Part shown: one piece after another, positions 7,636 through 17,701 of the stretch
Position numbering within the stretch: the stretch's first letter is position 1
Layout of the letters: each line of letters begins with the position of its first letter
Assembly (NCBI GenBank): GCA_026874595.1
Contig: JAPPUL010000081.1
Coordinates: forward strand, 944,501-1,008,500
Reading direction: 5' to 3'
From: Sipunculus nudus
Lineage: Eukaryota > Annelida > Sipuncula > Golfingiida > Sipunculidae
DNA: 64,000 bases
Position numbers and translations under genes: made by a program
The notes under the pieces: generated by a model
What the model saw: the letters and a program-made list of their open reading frames with translations, nothing else
The model's database searches: none
Told to the model about the DNA's origin: nothing

Positions 7636-10482
7636 CTAAGCTGTTATCTGCTTTGCAAGCTCTATGTCTTCAACTCTATACCGCTTCTCAGCACCTGCAT
7701 ACTCAAATACAAACTCCTCACTTTTATTATTACCTAGCAAAGCTTGTCCAAAAGGCGACTTATAAGATATTATACCCTTCTCCAAATCTGATTCCCATTC
7801 CCCTAAAACAACATATTCTTCTTTTTCATTGCTATCCAAGTTTGTAAGTACAACTCGCGTTCCAGGCGATACTACATACGTCTTTACATTTTCTCGTCGC
7901 AGTATCTTAACCTTGCTAAGGTCTTCTGTTAACCTAGAATACATCTCTTGCAAGTGCTTTTGATGTTCAAGGGCTGCTGTATAATCTACGTTCTCCCTTA
8001 AGTCGCCAAGCTCTTTTGCTATTCCTATTGCTTTGCTATTATTTGGTATCTCTACATTTACTATATGTTGCAATTCTTTTTGTTTCTTATCGAAGCTTTC
8101 TTTTGTTACAAGAAAATCATGTATACTGCGGGTTGAGCGTGATAAGTCATCAAGTAAGGACGGAAAGGTTTCAAATATGTTTGTTGACAGGTAAGCTTTG
8201 TTTTTATCGTCAAGAAGCGATATCCCATTTATAATTGCTATTATCTTTCTTCCATCAGATTCGTTTATTAACCCTTTTATATTTAGGGCCTCTTTAAACA
8301 CATTATCTTTTACAAGAAAATCTACTACTTGATTAAAGAGCTTGCGGCTTAGTTTATTTACTCCTACCTTCTTAGCCATAACCGCACGGCTTATTATATC
8401 AAGACAATGAAACAAATTAAATACTAATTTACCTCGCTCTATACTAAGCCTCTCCATCAATTCAACATCTGTAAGTAGTATCTTACATAACCAAAAGTAA
8501 TTTTCTACGTTATTTCTATATCTATCTATTATATAATTTATTCCCTCTTCCAAAACATCGTTCTTCTCTGCTTTTACTAATTGCTCAATTATTAATCCAT
8601 AACTCTTTGTTATATTTCCATCCTTCAAAAGCTCAAGTAGTGCCACTTCCCATTCCGGATCATTCTTCTTTATTATATCTATTATGTCTTTTTTAAATAT
8701 ACTATCTCCTAGTGTACTAAACGAATTTATCAAATCTCTTTTAGAAGATAAGACCTCATAGGGGTTTAGTTTTAATTCAAATGCTATGCTTGGATTATCT
8801 TTCTTTATCTTTCTAAGCAACAAGAAACTCTTTATGTTTTTTTCATCTATTGTCAGCTTGTTATTTGCTACCTCTACAAAATAGTTTATCATCTGTTGAA
8901 AGGCTTCGGTATTTACTTCACTACTATGTTTTAAATAGTCCAACATTATTGCTATCTTGCCATCTAAGGTATTATCACTTTCAAAGTTACTATAATTTTC
9001 CTCCTCAAACGACAATGGCTTATCTCGCAGAAAATATAGATCTCTTTTATATAATGAGTTTCCAAACAGGGAGCTTGTTTTCATTACTTGCTTTGCTTTG
9101 TTCCACCACTTTGTCCAACTACTTGCTGGTATTATGTCTAACATCTCCCTTTTTATTTCTTTCATCGTTATTATATTATTATAACTTTTCAATATCACAA
9201 TAAGTGTATTTTTTATGCTCTCTCCATCCATCTTTGCAAACTCTTCTACTCCGCTTTGTTTTCTTATCCAAAGATGATCATCTCCTATGCTCTTTAACGA
9301 TGTTAAGACTATTTTTAATGACATCTTATGGTTTTGCTTGCCATGAAAATCTATTATTAGATAATCCTCTCGGCACTCCTTTATTACTCCTATTCCCCAA
9401 CTACGATGATGTACATAGCGCCCTGCGTCAAATACTATATATTTTTGGAAAGTCTCAAGTGATTCTTTTAGATTTGTACTAAAATCTTTTATTCCCGATC
9501 GTTCAAGATAATTTTCAAGCTGATTATGCTGTCCGTACTTCAAACTAAGCACCTCTATAAGCCGCTCACGCAGTTCTCTATCCTGAGGTTTACATAATAG
9601 CATTTTTTTTAAGATTAGTATTGCACTATCATAATCATCTTGTTCTAGATATGGAATTAACAACAAACCTAGCAACTCATATGTTTTATCTGGATAGGTC
9701 TTTACCAGTTCAGCTTGTATGTCTATAAAATAATCTAAATCATTTTCTATCTTGCTTAGCAATCCTACCCATATTTCTTCTATCGTTTTTAATGGCGATT
9801 TCACACTTTTGGAATAACGCTTTAAAGCCATTTTATAATAAAAGATGCCCTGCTCCTCACCCTCAGCCCCTCCTACTTCATTCTCATAATAATCCCCGAG
9901 TTTGCAAGGCGTATCCCCGCTCTCATAATCTACCTTCGTTATCCGTTTCCAAACACCCAAAAGCCCTTCTTTATTGTCCGTCTTCTCATAGGCTTCTTCA
10001 AGCATCTTTAGTGCAAATTTATTCTCTCCGTAATATAGCGCCTTCTCTGCCAAATACTCAACCACTTGCCATTTACTACCTTCTTTAAATAAGCTTATTA
10101 TTTGGTATATATAATTGTCGTCTATTATCTCTTGCTCATATGTCAGTATCCCCGCTATATATAAGCCCATTATACTCTTTGGAGAGTTTTCTACATGTTT
10201 TACACATAGATTACGAAGACTTTCACTAATCCCCTCATTGGCGGCCTCCTCTATCAATTTGTCAAGTTCTTCAAAATTACTCTTATTATAATTACTTATT
10301 GTAGTTCGGGTCCATTTCTCCTCAGTGAGTTTCTCATAAACCTCCTTCAGCAATGCATGCTCTTCTAATAATTCCTCATTGTTTTCAAGCTCATTGTTTT
10401 CAAGCTCATTGTTTTCAAGCTCTTTTTTTATGGATGGGATATTCCCTTCTTCTGCAACTACTTCTGGCATTATTTCCCTCAT
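7636..10482 (-). CDS. greA: Giant transcription elongation factor GreA with long helical N-terminal domain
   Basis: The C-terminal 160 residues are a complete GreA: a coiled coil whose tip carries the acidic motif ELGDLRENVDY, then the FKBP-like domain (VSPGTRVVLTNL, YKSPFGQALLGNN). GreA inserts this tip in the RNA polymerase secondary channel and triggers transcript cleavage in backtracked complexes. The other ~790 residues are helical, TPR-like in the first 330 (FALKMLEEAYEKTDN; FYYKMALKRYSKS). Ordinary GreA is about 158 residues; fusions of about 900 residues are known in Borrelia and Treponema, which supports a spirochaete. The N-terminus has ELENN repeated three times from a 15-bp duplication. 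Confidence 0.92.
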   Translation of the reverse strand: MREIMPEVVAEEGNIPSIKKELENNELENNELENNEELLEEHALLKEVYEKLTEEKWTRTTISNYNKSNFEELDKLIEEAANEGISESLRNLCVKHVENSPKSIMGLYIAGILTYEQEIIDDNYIYQIISLFKEGSKWQVVEYLAEKALYYGENKFALKMLEEAYEKTDNKEGLLGVWKRITKVDYESGDTPCKLGDYYENEVGGAEGEEQGIFYYKMALKRYSKSVKSPLKTIEEIWVGLLSKIENDLDYFIDIQAELVKTYPDKTYELLGLLLIPYLEQDDYDSAILILKKMLLCKPQDRELRERLIEVLSLKYGQHNQLENYLERSGIKDFSTNLKESLETFQKYIVFDAGRYVHHRSWGIGVIKECREDYLIIDFHGKQNHKMSLKIVLTSLKSIGDDHLWIRKQSGVEEFAKMDGESIKNTLIVILKSYNNIITMKEIKREMLDIIPASSWTKWWNKAKQVMKTSSLFGNSLYKRDLYFLRDKPLSFEEENYSNFESDNTLDGKIAIMLDYLKHSSEVNTEAFQQMINYFVEVANNKLTIDEKNIKSFLLLRKIKKDNPSIAFELKLNPYEVLSSKRDLINSFSTLGDSIFKKDIIDIIKKNDPEWEVALLELLKDGNITKSYGLIIEQLVKAEKNDVLEEGINYIIDRYRNNVENYFWLCKILLTDVELMERLSIERGKLVFNLFHCLDIISRAVMAKKVGVNKLSRKLFNQVVDFLVKDNVFKEALNIKGLINESDGRKIIAIINGISLLDDKNKAYLSTNIFETFPSLLDDLSRSTRSIHDFLVTKESFDKKQKELQHIVNVEIPNNSKAIGIAKELGDLRENVDYTAALEHQKHLQEMYSRLTEDLSKVKILRRENVKTYVVSPGTRVVLTNLDSNEKEEYVVLGEWESDLEKGIISYKSPFGQALLGNNKSEEFVFEYAGAEKRYRVEDIELAKQITA
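10377..10421. repeat. 15-bp tandem repeat (three copies) in greA
   Basis: cattgttttcaagct is repeated three times near the 5' end of greA and encodes ELENN on the minus strand. The repeat is in frame, so copy-number change only changes a linker. Confidence 0.88.
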
Positions 10483-11043
10483 TACATTTCTTTTTTTTTA
10501 TCTATTTTATTTTTATCTATATGTTTATATGTTTGCTAATTAGCCAATATAAAACAAGCATACAATATTTTATAGACCTAGTTTTTGTTTATTTTATTTT
10601 ATAATAAATATATTTATAATAAATTTCATGCCCACAAACCCCTTGTGGTTTCCTCAACATTATGAAGATCGCTTTTGCTAGATAAAATCGTTAAACCATT
10701 AAAAACAATGGGCTTTTTATACCCCTTATCCACTCTATAAACTGTATTAATTTCTAGGCCCCCTGCCTTACTCCCTATATTTAAAAGTAACTTCTTATAA
10801 TGTAGTTGTCAAGTCTATGATACCTATTTTAGTAAAGATTTACCTACAATAAATATCGACGCTTACTTATTATGCATTAAAATATATAATTAATACTGTT
10901 TAATTGTTTTTTCTAATCTTTTTTGAGATATTCTAATTTCTTTAGTATACCGGATTATATTTTTTAGAATATTGCTTAATTTTGATAGTTTATATTAATA
11001 TTATTGGTTTGACAAAACACTAGATTTGAGTTTGAGGTTTGAC
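10483..11043. other. Intergenic region between divergent greA and nrnA-like genes
   Basis: About 560 bases with no convincing gene. It must contain the promoters for both divergent genes, but I see no pair of boxes good enough to call. A short hairpin, CCACAA(accccc)TTGTGG-like, sits at 10632-10648. The rest is very AT-rich. Confidence 0.5.
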
Positions 11044-12051
11044 ATGGATTATCATAAAGAATATAGTCTAATATATAAGCTTATAAAAGAAGCTAAATTG
11101 ATTATCATTATACCGCATATAAGCCCTGATCCTGATGCTCTTTCAAGTAGTTATGCACTTGCTAAAACGTTTTCTAACTTAGGTATTAAGAGTGTTATTG
11201 GTGTTCAGGAGAAGATGTCCTGCGTAAACGAATACGCTGTTCCTGACAAATCATTTTTTATATATCCAACGAAAGAAGAAATATCTTCATTATCTTATGA
11301 TATTGTCATAACAACTGATATTGGGAGCAAAAACAGAGTTGGCATTTATCTTGATATAGTAAATAGGGCAAAGACTATAATAAATTTAGACCATCATATA
11401 GACAACGACTCCTTTGGAGATGTGAATATTGTGGATAGCGCTTTTTCTTCTACTGCGGAACTTGTTTATGAGTTTCTAGATTTCAACAATGTGCCCATTC
11501 CTTACGATATAGCTTGTTCTTTATACACTGGCATAGTATTTGATACAGGTTCATTTAGATATAGCCTAACGAGCGCTAAAACTCATAAATATGTTAGCAA
11601 TATTTTACAATCATTTGCTATTGACACAAATGCGGTGTACGAAAGTCTTTTTGAGAACTTTAATCTATCTTATCTTAAATTAATAGCTTGTGTTGGACGG
11701 AGTCTTGAAACGTTTTATGATGGTAAGCTAATTCTTTCCTATCTTAAAAGATCTTTTTTGCTTGAGTGTGCGGCGTCTGAGGATGATGCTAATAACCTAG
11801 TTACGATAGGCTCAAGTCTTAAAGGGAACATTTTAAGCATTTTTATGAAAGAAAAAAATAGCAACGAGACTAAAGTTAGCCTTAGGTCAAAATCATCAAA
11901 GATAAAGGTTAATAAAATTGCTAAAGAGTTTGGCGGCGGCGGACATGAGAAAGCCTCTGGTTTTGGCTTAGCCTTACCTTTTGACAAGGCTTATAATCTT
12001 ATTGTTGAGAAGATAGTTAAGGAGCATGAGCATATCTTACAAGAGAATTAA
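11044..12051 (+). CDS. nrnA: DHH/DHHA1 phosphoesterase, NrnA-like (nanoRNase / pAp phosphatase)
   Basis: NrnA-type enzymes degrade 2-5-nt RNA and pAp. The DHH domain shows HISPDPDALSSS, then TTDIG, and the LDHHIDN motif that coordinates manganese; GIVFDTGSFRYSLTS follows. The DHHA1 domain ends with the substrate-binding KEFGGGGHEKASG. The chosen start is ATG 11044, with GAGG six bases upstream, in preference to the in-frame TTG at 11026. Length (336 residues) fits the family. A cyclic-di-AMP-degrading role is less likely because no sensor or GGDEF domain is attached. Confidence 0.88.
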   Translation: MDYHKEYSLIYKLIKEAKLIIIIPHISPDPDALSSSYALAKTFSNLGIKSVIGVQEKMSCVNEYAVPDKSFFIYPTKEEISSLSYDIVITTDIGSKNRVGIYLDIVNRAKTIINLDHHIDNDSFGDVNIVDSAFSSTAELVYEFLDFNNVPIPYDIACSLYTGIVFDTGSFRYSLTSAKTHKYVSNILQSFAIDTNAVYESLFENFNLSYLKLIACVGRSLETFYDGKLILSYLKRSFLLECAASEDDANNLVTIGSSLKGNILSIFMKEKNSNETKVSLRSKSSKIKVNKIAKEFGGGGHEKASGFGLALPFDKAYNLIVEKIVKEHEHILQEN

Positions 12052-12226
12052 ATGGGATTTAGCAATAAAAAGCTTTAAAGAATATTTATTATAAAATTAT
12101 TATAAATTAGATATCTTATAAAAGAGCTTAATCTAAGCGTTTTTGTGAAACTGGTTTTTTATTTATTTTATTAATCATGCTTTGTATTATTTTATGTAGC
12201 ACTTGTTATGTTAATTTTGGTTATAT

Positions 12227-12847
12227 ATGTCCTTAAATAAAATTCTTATTACATCGATATTGACAACCTTATTCATTATAGCTATATCGAATGAAGGTTA
12301 TTCTTTTTCTCGCTGGTTTAAATTCTCTTATGGGTTTCGTATTGGTGCTAGTATGATTGATATTGAGGATCGTGTTCCGAATAACCATATAAAGTATACT
12401 ATTGGCGCCTCAGGAGGATTTGTTACGGACTTTAACATAACTTCTCGAATTAGTCTTGGTGTTGAAGTGCTTTATTTTATGAGGGGTGGAGTTTTACCAA
12501 GCGGTGGCGGACGGATTACTCTGCACTATATATCTATTCCTCTTCTTGTGCATATTTGGATTTTACGTAATAGACTTGCAATAACTGCCGGATTTGCTAA
12601 TAACTTTTTGGTAAAAGGCTATGGAAAGCTTACTAACCCTAATATGACTATTAACCACTCGACGATAAGAGTTTATGATTTTGCTCCTATAATTGGTGTT
12701 AATCTGGTTATTAAGAAATTCGCAAGTGGGATGAAACTTATGGCAGATGTTAGGTTCGAAATTGGCGTTGTTAATATTGTTAAACGCTTTCGTCCTGAGT
12801 TTTTTAATAGAACTACTCCTTACTTCTCACTTGGTCTTAATTTCTAG
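12227..12847 (+). CDS. Small outer-membrane beta-barrel protein
   Basis: 206 residues. A signal peptide (IILITSILTTLFIIAISNEG-like, residues 5-25) is followed by amphipathic strands such as FSYGFRIGASMI, ISLGVEVLYFM and LAITAGFANNFLVKGYG, ending in FSLGLNF with a C-terminal Phe, the usual signal for outer-membrane insertion. It resembles the OmpA/porin-like small-barrel group generally; no specific function is assignable. It stops 23 bases before the converging downstream gene. Confidence 0.72.
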   Translation: MSLNKILITSILTTLFIIAISNEGYSFSRWFKFSYGFRIGASMIDIEDRVPNNHIKYTIGASGGFVTDFNITSRISLGVEVLYFMRGGVLPSGGGRITLHYISIPLLVHIWILRNRLAITAGFANNFLVKGYGKLTNPNMTINHSTIRVYDFAPIIGVNLVIKKFASGMKLMADVRFEIGVVNIVKRFRPEFFNRTTPYFSLGLNF

Positions 12848-12870
12848 CTTATATGTAATTTAATAGGCTA

Positions 12871-14829
12871 TCATATGTACTCTTGTCTTAACAAAAGCTT
12901 TACAAACATCTTTGAAAGACCAACTAGCTCCTTTTTATCATAACCTGAGACTCCAAGACTATTTAGTGCGAGGACTACCTCACTATAATATAGCTCATCA
13001 TACTTATCGTAGTCTTGCTCCTTGTATTTTCTAATATGTTTGAAATCAATATATAGCTTGTCTTTAACTAGCTCCTTTGGCTCTCTTCCAAAATTCGGAC
13101 TCGTTCGCTTTAGCTTTATTAAAACTTTCTTGTTATCAAAATCTATATTCTCAAGACTAAGCTTTATTGTGTCATAATATGGATTGAACTTTCTATGAAA
13201 ACGTGGACTCTCTGCATCAGCCTTACTAAGGCCTTCCGCTTTTTGTCCCCGTACCATTAGCTCTAGCTCTATCAACTTTAAAAGAACTTTCGAAAGCTTA
13301 TAGTCCCCCGCTGTAAGCCTATTTCTTAGATATTCATTGATCTCTATTAAAAGATTATAATCATCGTGCCCTTTATAACTTAAAGCCCTCATCTTAGGAG
13401 GACTTGCCTTATTCTGCATGCTTAGGGCAGGCTTTAGCTCTTTATCCTCTTTATCCTCTTTTCTCTTCCCTTTATCCTCTTTTCTTCTCTGCCCTCCTCT
13501 ATCTTTATTAATCACATGCGTCCAGTCAAAATCCTCCTCGACCCTGCCTTCAACCCACCACTCTGAAGGACTTGAGGACCCTTCATTATAAAACCTCTTT
13601 ATCTTTACATCTTCTACCTTTTTTGCTCGCTTTACTTCCTTTGCTCGCTTTACTTCCTTTGCCGTCCCTTCTGCCTTTACAATCCTTACTCTCTCTAACT
13701 CTTTAGCCTTATTTACTCCAGCATCTCTCCTATCTGCTTCATCTACTTCATTATTCACATGAATATAAGGCTCGTTTAGATTACGCCTACTTTTTACTCC
13801 CTTGTCTTTTACCTTTCTAGGAACTATGTCCACACTTCCCCACTTTATATCTTCTCCTACTATCACAAAACGTATCCTATATCTTTTCGCTTTTGTAATA
13901 TATTTAAGAGAGCTTAGATCTATTTCTACACGGCCTTTTGTGCCATCTCTAAGCTCCTCCTCTTTAACCCCTCTTAAGAGTTTTGACTTTAGCTTCATAA
14001 ACTCTAGGTAGATTTTATTATTTGTTAAATAACTACTTGCACGCCTTGATTTGGTTTTAGTAAGATATTTACCATACACCCAGCCCGCTTTATTTGCCGT
14101 TGATACCTTGTACCAATAGTCTTTTGTCGATTTTATCTTGAACTTTATATTACTTTTCCATCTTATCTTTACCACCGTTTTATCAAATAGATACACTTTT
14201 GTTTTAGATGTTATTTTTGGCCCTTTTCGTAGCCTTACAAATTGTCCCTTTATCTGCATATATGAAATGTTTGTCTCCCCAGATATGCCCTTTGCCCTGC
14301 CCTTTGAAACAATATTTGACCTATTAACTTTCTTTGTATTTCTTAAATCCCCAAGCATCCCCTCTTTTACCTTTTCTTTTGCTAATTCTTTCTTTTGTTT
14401 TTGGCTTTGTTTTTGGCTTTGTTTTTGGCTTTGTTTTTTTACCTCTGGCTCTCTTACCTCTGGCTCTCTTACCTCTGGCTCTCTTACCTCTGAAGTTAAG
14501 CCTGCACTTAAAAAATCGTTTTGTCTCTCATATTTCCTTCCCCCTAAGCTGCTTCCCTTATCTATTAGCCTATAACTTATGCTTTTTACACCGCTTTGGG
14601 CAAGAAGAGCTTCAAACTTGTATATTGCATTTATATATTCACTCTCAGCTAAACGGCTATAATCACACTCTATTTCTAATACTGCATGAGCCTTGCTTTC
14701 TTGAAATTCCCAAACACTTGCGCTTAGTAAAGCCGGTGATATATCCGATATCTCAATAAGTTTATTATTAAGCTCCTCTTGTGCTTTATTTTTACCTTCA
14801 CAGTTTATCAAGAAAAAGGGGAGTGCCAT
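12871..14829 (-). CDS. Putative lipoprotein with SH3-like domain and low-complexity linkers
   Basis: From ATG 14829 the sequence reads MALPFFLINC, a truncated signal ending in a lipobox-like LINC. The same frame stays open upstream and would add IVIKQIKLLLL, exactly the missing basic n-region and core, but without a standard start codon (ATA or ATT only), beside a G6 ribosome-binding run. A bacterial SH3 domain lies at about 205-270 (FVRLRKGPKI, YWYKVSTANKAGWVYGKYL). Linkers contain REPEV and KQSQ repeats and EVKRAK repeats from 15-, 12- and 18-bp duplications. The C-terminal 170 residues are a separate helical domain of unknown function. Confidence 0.72.
   Translation of the reverse strand: MALPFFLINCEGKNKAQEELNNKLIEISDISPALLSASVWEFQESKAHAVLEIECDYSRLAESEYINAIYKFEALLAQSGVKSISYRLIDKGSSLGGRKYERQNDFLSAGLTSEVREPEVREPEVREPEVKKQSQKQSQKQSQKQKKELAKEKVKEGMLGDLRNTKKVNRSNIVSKGRAKGISGETNISYMQIKGQFVRLRKGPKITSKTKVYLFDKTVVKIRWKSNIKFKIKSTKDYWYKVSTANKAGWVYGKYLTKTKSRRASSYLTNNKIYLEFMKLKSKLLRGVKEEELRDGTKGRVEIDLSSLKYITKAKRYRIRFVIVGEDIKWGSVDIVPRKVKDKGVKSRRNLNEPYIHVNNEVDEADRRDAGVNKAKELERVRIVKAEGTAKEVKRAKEVKRAKKVEDVKIKRFYNEGSSSPSEWWVEGRVEEDFDWTHVINKDRGGQRRKEDKGKRKEDKEDKELKPALSMQNKASPPKMRALSYKGHDDYNLLIEINEYLRNRLTAGDYKLSKVLLKLIELELMVRGQKAEGLSKADAESPRFHRKFNPYYDTIKLSLENIDFDNKKVLIKLKRTSPNFGREPKELVKDKLYIDFKHIRKYKEQDYDKYDELYYSEVVLALNSLGVSGYDKKELVGLSKMFVKLLLRQEYI
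14398..14485. repeat. Adjacent 12-bp and 15-bp tandem arrays in the SH3 lipoprotein gene
   Basis: A tttttggctttg-like 12-mer is repeated at about 14398-14433, coding KQSQ units on the minus strand, followed by acctctggctctctt three times (14441-14485), coding REPEV units. Two different unit lengths side by side, both in frame, point to independent slippage events. Confidence 0.88.
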
Positions 14830-15192
14830 TAATAGTAATAGTTTAATCTGCTTTATAACTATTGGTCTTATCCCCCCTTGTCTTTTGACTTATATGACGT
14901 CCTTGTCTTTTAATAGCTTTTAACTTTTTTAAATAAAGCTCTCAAAATCCTTCTTTAATCACTATAAGATTGTTTATTACATTTAATTATATACTCTTAG
15001 GTATTTTAAAAAAACTTTACTTAATTTTTAGAATTACGCTATTGTTTTCATAGACATAATTATTAACGTTTTCATTTTTTATATCTTTAGAAGAGCATTT
15101 GATATTTTATGTGTTAGTAGGGTATGGCTTATTTATCTTATTAATTTATAATTACTTATTCTTTTTTCTATAAAATTCTATAAAATACCAGC
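14830..15192. other. Divergent intergenic region
   Basis: 363 bases between two divergent genes. It holds the possible upstream extension of the lipoprotein frame (14830-14880) and an AT-rich stretch with a perfect TATAAT at 15147-15152, 40 bases before the permease start, but no matching -35 box. No gene is seen. Confidence 0.45.
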
Positions 15193-17634
15193 ATGAGTAC
15201 CATTTATTCTTACCTTAGCATATTTAGACCTTATAAATTTACTCTAATCGATAAATTAATAATTAAAGAGTTTATTAAAACGATTATAGGTTCCCATGGG
15301 CTTTTCTTAGGGCTATTTCTTTTTTCACAGCTAATTAACGACATCCCTTACTTCATAGAACGAATGAATGCTGGAGATTCTTTTGTTACTGTTGATAAAA
15401 TTATTTCTATGTACTTAAATGGGATTCCCTACAAAATACTTTGGGTTTCTCCGATTGCCTTTACTTTCAGCAATATGTTCACTCTTGGCAATTTGTATAA
15501 ACACAATGAGGCAGTTGCATATGTTGCTGCGGGGATACATATTATACGTTTTGGCGTTCCTTTAATTATAATAAGTATGCTTTATTCAATTGCTCTTATT
15601 CATCTTATGGATCCTCTTATATCTCCTACCTTTGATAAAGCTGAGGACCTAAACAATAAAATGAGACATGATCCAAAACAAGATAATTACCGAAATCTTG
15701 AAATCTTTGGTAAAAATGATATTTATTACCTTATTGGTTATTTTGAAAAAAAAGATAATAAGATGCTGCGACCGATTATTGCAAAGGAAAATAAAGCTTA
15801 TTCAAAAAGTCAATTTAACATTAACCAAAAGGGAGAGGGAAGAAGACAAGAAACACTTAAATTAGAACCGAATGATAGCATTAGTGAAAAAGAAAGTGAT
15901 TACCAAAAAGCAACAGAAGAAGAAACAAAAGAGAATAAAATAAAAAGCTCTGACAAAGAGGTTAAAACCTCTCTTATTAATGATGCGCTTTCCTATTTTA
16001 AAGATATGTTTATAGGACTTATTGCAAATACAAAAAAGGATATTCTTTCTAAGGCTAAAGATAATGCTAAAAATATTAGCACTAATTTAAAAGATAAAGC
16101 GTCACCTTCTGCTACTGCTCCTAGTAGTCCTACTGCTAATATAATAAAATTGAAAGAAGATATATTAAATGGAGATGAAACTAAACACAAAGATAAAAAG
16201 GCTATTTTACTTGCAGAAGAAGGATTTCCTGATGAGGAGACAAGAAGACGTCCAAAAGCAAGGATTGTAAATCCTGAAGTGAACATAAGAAACAGATTAA
16301 ATAAAACTAAAAGCTTTTTTGAAACAATAAAAGAACCAGAAGTCTCTCTTTCTTTAACATCCTATGAGAAGGGCTATTCTGATAAAATGCTTGACTTTCA
16401 AAAAAATAAGTATTTAAGTAAAAAGCAAAATGAAAAACAAGTTCAAAACACTACAAAGCCTCTTAACATGCTACTTAATAAAGCAGTAGAAATAGTACAT
16501 CCTGACAATAAGAAAGAGAGTAAGAAAAAAGCTGACAAAACAAAGATAAAAAATGAGAACGTAAAAAAGACTAGACTTACGGCAAAATTAAATGCCGAAG
16601 TAAATGCCGAAGAAGGGAGTCTAGGAGAAGCAAGGCTCAGAGTAGGTGGTGTTTCTAGCAAATCTAGTGTTATTAATCAAAAAAAGACTTTGCCTAAAAA
16701 GAAAATAAAAAAACAAAGAACAATACAAATAGATTATGAGGACATATATAAACTAAGCCTACTGCCAAGTAGCTCAGAGCGTCCGATAAAGATATTTGAA
16801 ATTAAAGACAATCGCTTGGTCAAAAGGATTACAGAGCTCTCCCCAAATAAGTTGGTGGATGTTGCTAAAAAAGAGAATTTAGAAGCTGAAGATGAGGAGC
16901 TAAATAAATACAAGTTAACTATAAATAGTCCTTTAATAATCGCTTCAGAAATAGACCTCATTCAGAATGATGAGTATATAAAATCACTAAACCTAAAAAG
17001 TCTTGTGAAAGCTCAAAAGTTAAAGAAATTAAATATAAAAGATAGTGATTTTGAGATAGATAAAAAAGACTATCTTAGCCTTCCTGCAACTTCATTTTTC
17101 CATTATAGAATAGACGCAAAACAAGCGCTTTGGGATGAGAAGTTAAAACGTTGGGTAGCATATGATGGGGAGCTTAGAGTTTGGACAGAGGATAAACTGA
17201 CATTGAAGAAGTTTAAGAAATACGTAATAGAAGAGGCTACTGATGCTCCGCTGCACTTTACGATTAAGCGTGAGGAGATAGACCGACTAACGACAGCTGA
17301 GGCTAAAACATTAATAAAGTCTTTAAAGGAAGCAAGAAAAGAAGTAAAGGACCTTGAGATAGATTTATATGCAAAGAAGTTTGCTTTCCCAATGGCAACA
17401 TTTCTACTGGTATTCATAACGAGTACAATAGGACGTTTTCATTCAAGGAAGTTAGTATTTGTCAATAGTTTATTTAAGGGGATAATAATATTTTTAATAT
17501 ACTTTACAGTTTTCCAACTTTCGGTATCGCTAAGTAAGGTAACAAATATTTTACCCCCAGAAATTGCAGCTTGGTCAGGAAATATAATATTTTTCTTGCT
17601 ATCTTTTTATGCGCTAAAGAAAGCCCATACGTAA
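15193..17634 (+). CDS. LptF/LptG-family (YjgP/YjgQ) permease with a ~350-residue insertion
   Basis: LptF and LptG form the membrane part of the transporter that lifts LPS-type lipids to the outer membrane. The N-terminal half has the family layout: a conserved amphipathic start (FTLIDKLIIKEFIKTI), membrane helices at about 30-48, 80-100 and 118-140, then a periplasmic domain. The C-terminus restarts at LYAKKFAFPMATFLLVF, with three more helices to residue 813. Family members are about 360-430 residues. Here residues ~195-540 are a Lys/Glu/Ser-rich, apparently disordered insertion in the periplasmic domain. Beta-strand sequence resumes near 600-680 (KRWVAYDGELRVW). LptF versus LptG cannot be decided. 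Confidence 0.85.
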   Translation: MSTIYSYLSIFRPYKFTLIDKLIIKEFIKTIIGSHGLFLGLFLFSQLINDIPYFIERMNAGDSFVTVDKIISMYLNGIPYKILWVSPIAFTFSNMFTLGNLYKHNEAVAYVAAGIHIIRFGVPLIIISMLYSIALIHLMDPLISPTFDKAEDLNNKMRHDPKQDNYRNLEIFGKNDIYYLIGYFEKKDNKMLRPIIAKENKAYSKSQFNINQKGEGRRQETLKLEPNDSISEKESDYQKATEEETKENKIKSSDKEVKTSLINDALSYFKDMFIGLIANTKKDILSKAKDNAKNISTNLKDKASPSATAPSSPTANIIKLKEDILNGDETKHKDKKAILLAEEGFPDEETRRRPKARIVNPEVNIRNRLNKTKSFFETIKEPEVSLSLTSYEKGYSDKMLDFQKNKYLSKKQNEKQVQNTTKPLNMLLNKAVEIVHPDNKKESKKKADKTKIKNENVKKTRLTAKLNAEVNAEEGSLGEARLRVGGVSSKSSVINQKKTLPKKKIKKQRTIQIDYEDIYKLSLLPSSSERPIKIFEIKDNRLVKRITELSPNKLVDVAKKENLEAEDEELNKYKLTINSPLIIASEIDLIQNDEYIKSLNLKSLVKAQKLKKLNIKDSDFEIDKKDYLSLPATSFFHYRIDAKQALWDEKLKRWVAYDGELRVWTEDKLTLKKFKKYVIEEATDAPLHFTIKREEIDRLTTAEAKTLIKSLKEARKEVKDLEIDLYAKKFAFPMATFLLVFITSTIGRFHSRKLVFVNSLFKGIIIFLIYFTVFQLSVSLSKVTNILPPEIAAWSGNIIFFLLSFYALKKAHT

Positions 17635-17701
17635 AAGTTATAAAACAAATAAAAAAAAATAAAATTACTAAACTGTCTTTATAAGCTAAATTTATATAGT
17701 T

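Noticed and set aside
14138-14759. Plus-strand frames with LCFW and LTSGS repeats
   Set aside because: The repeats are antisense readings of the in-frame KQSQ and REPEV arrays of the minus-strand lipoprotein gene.
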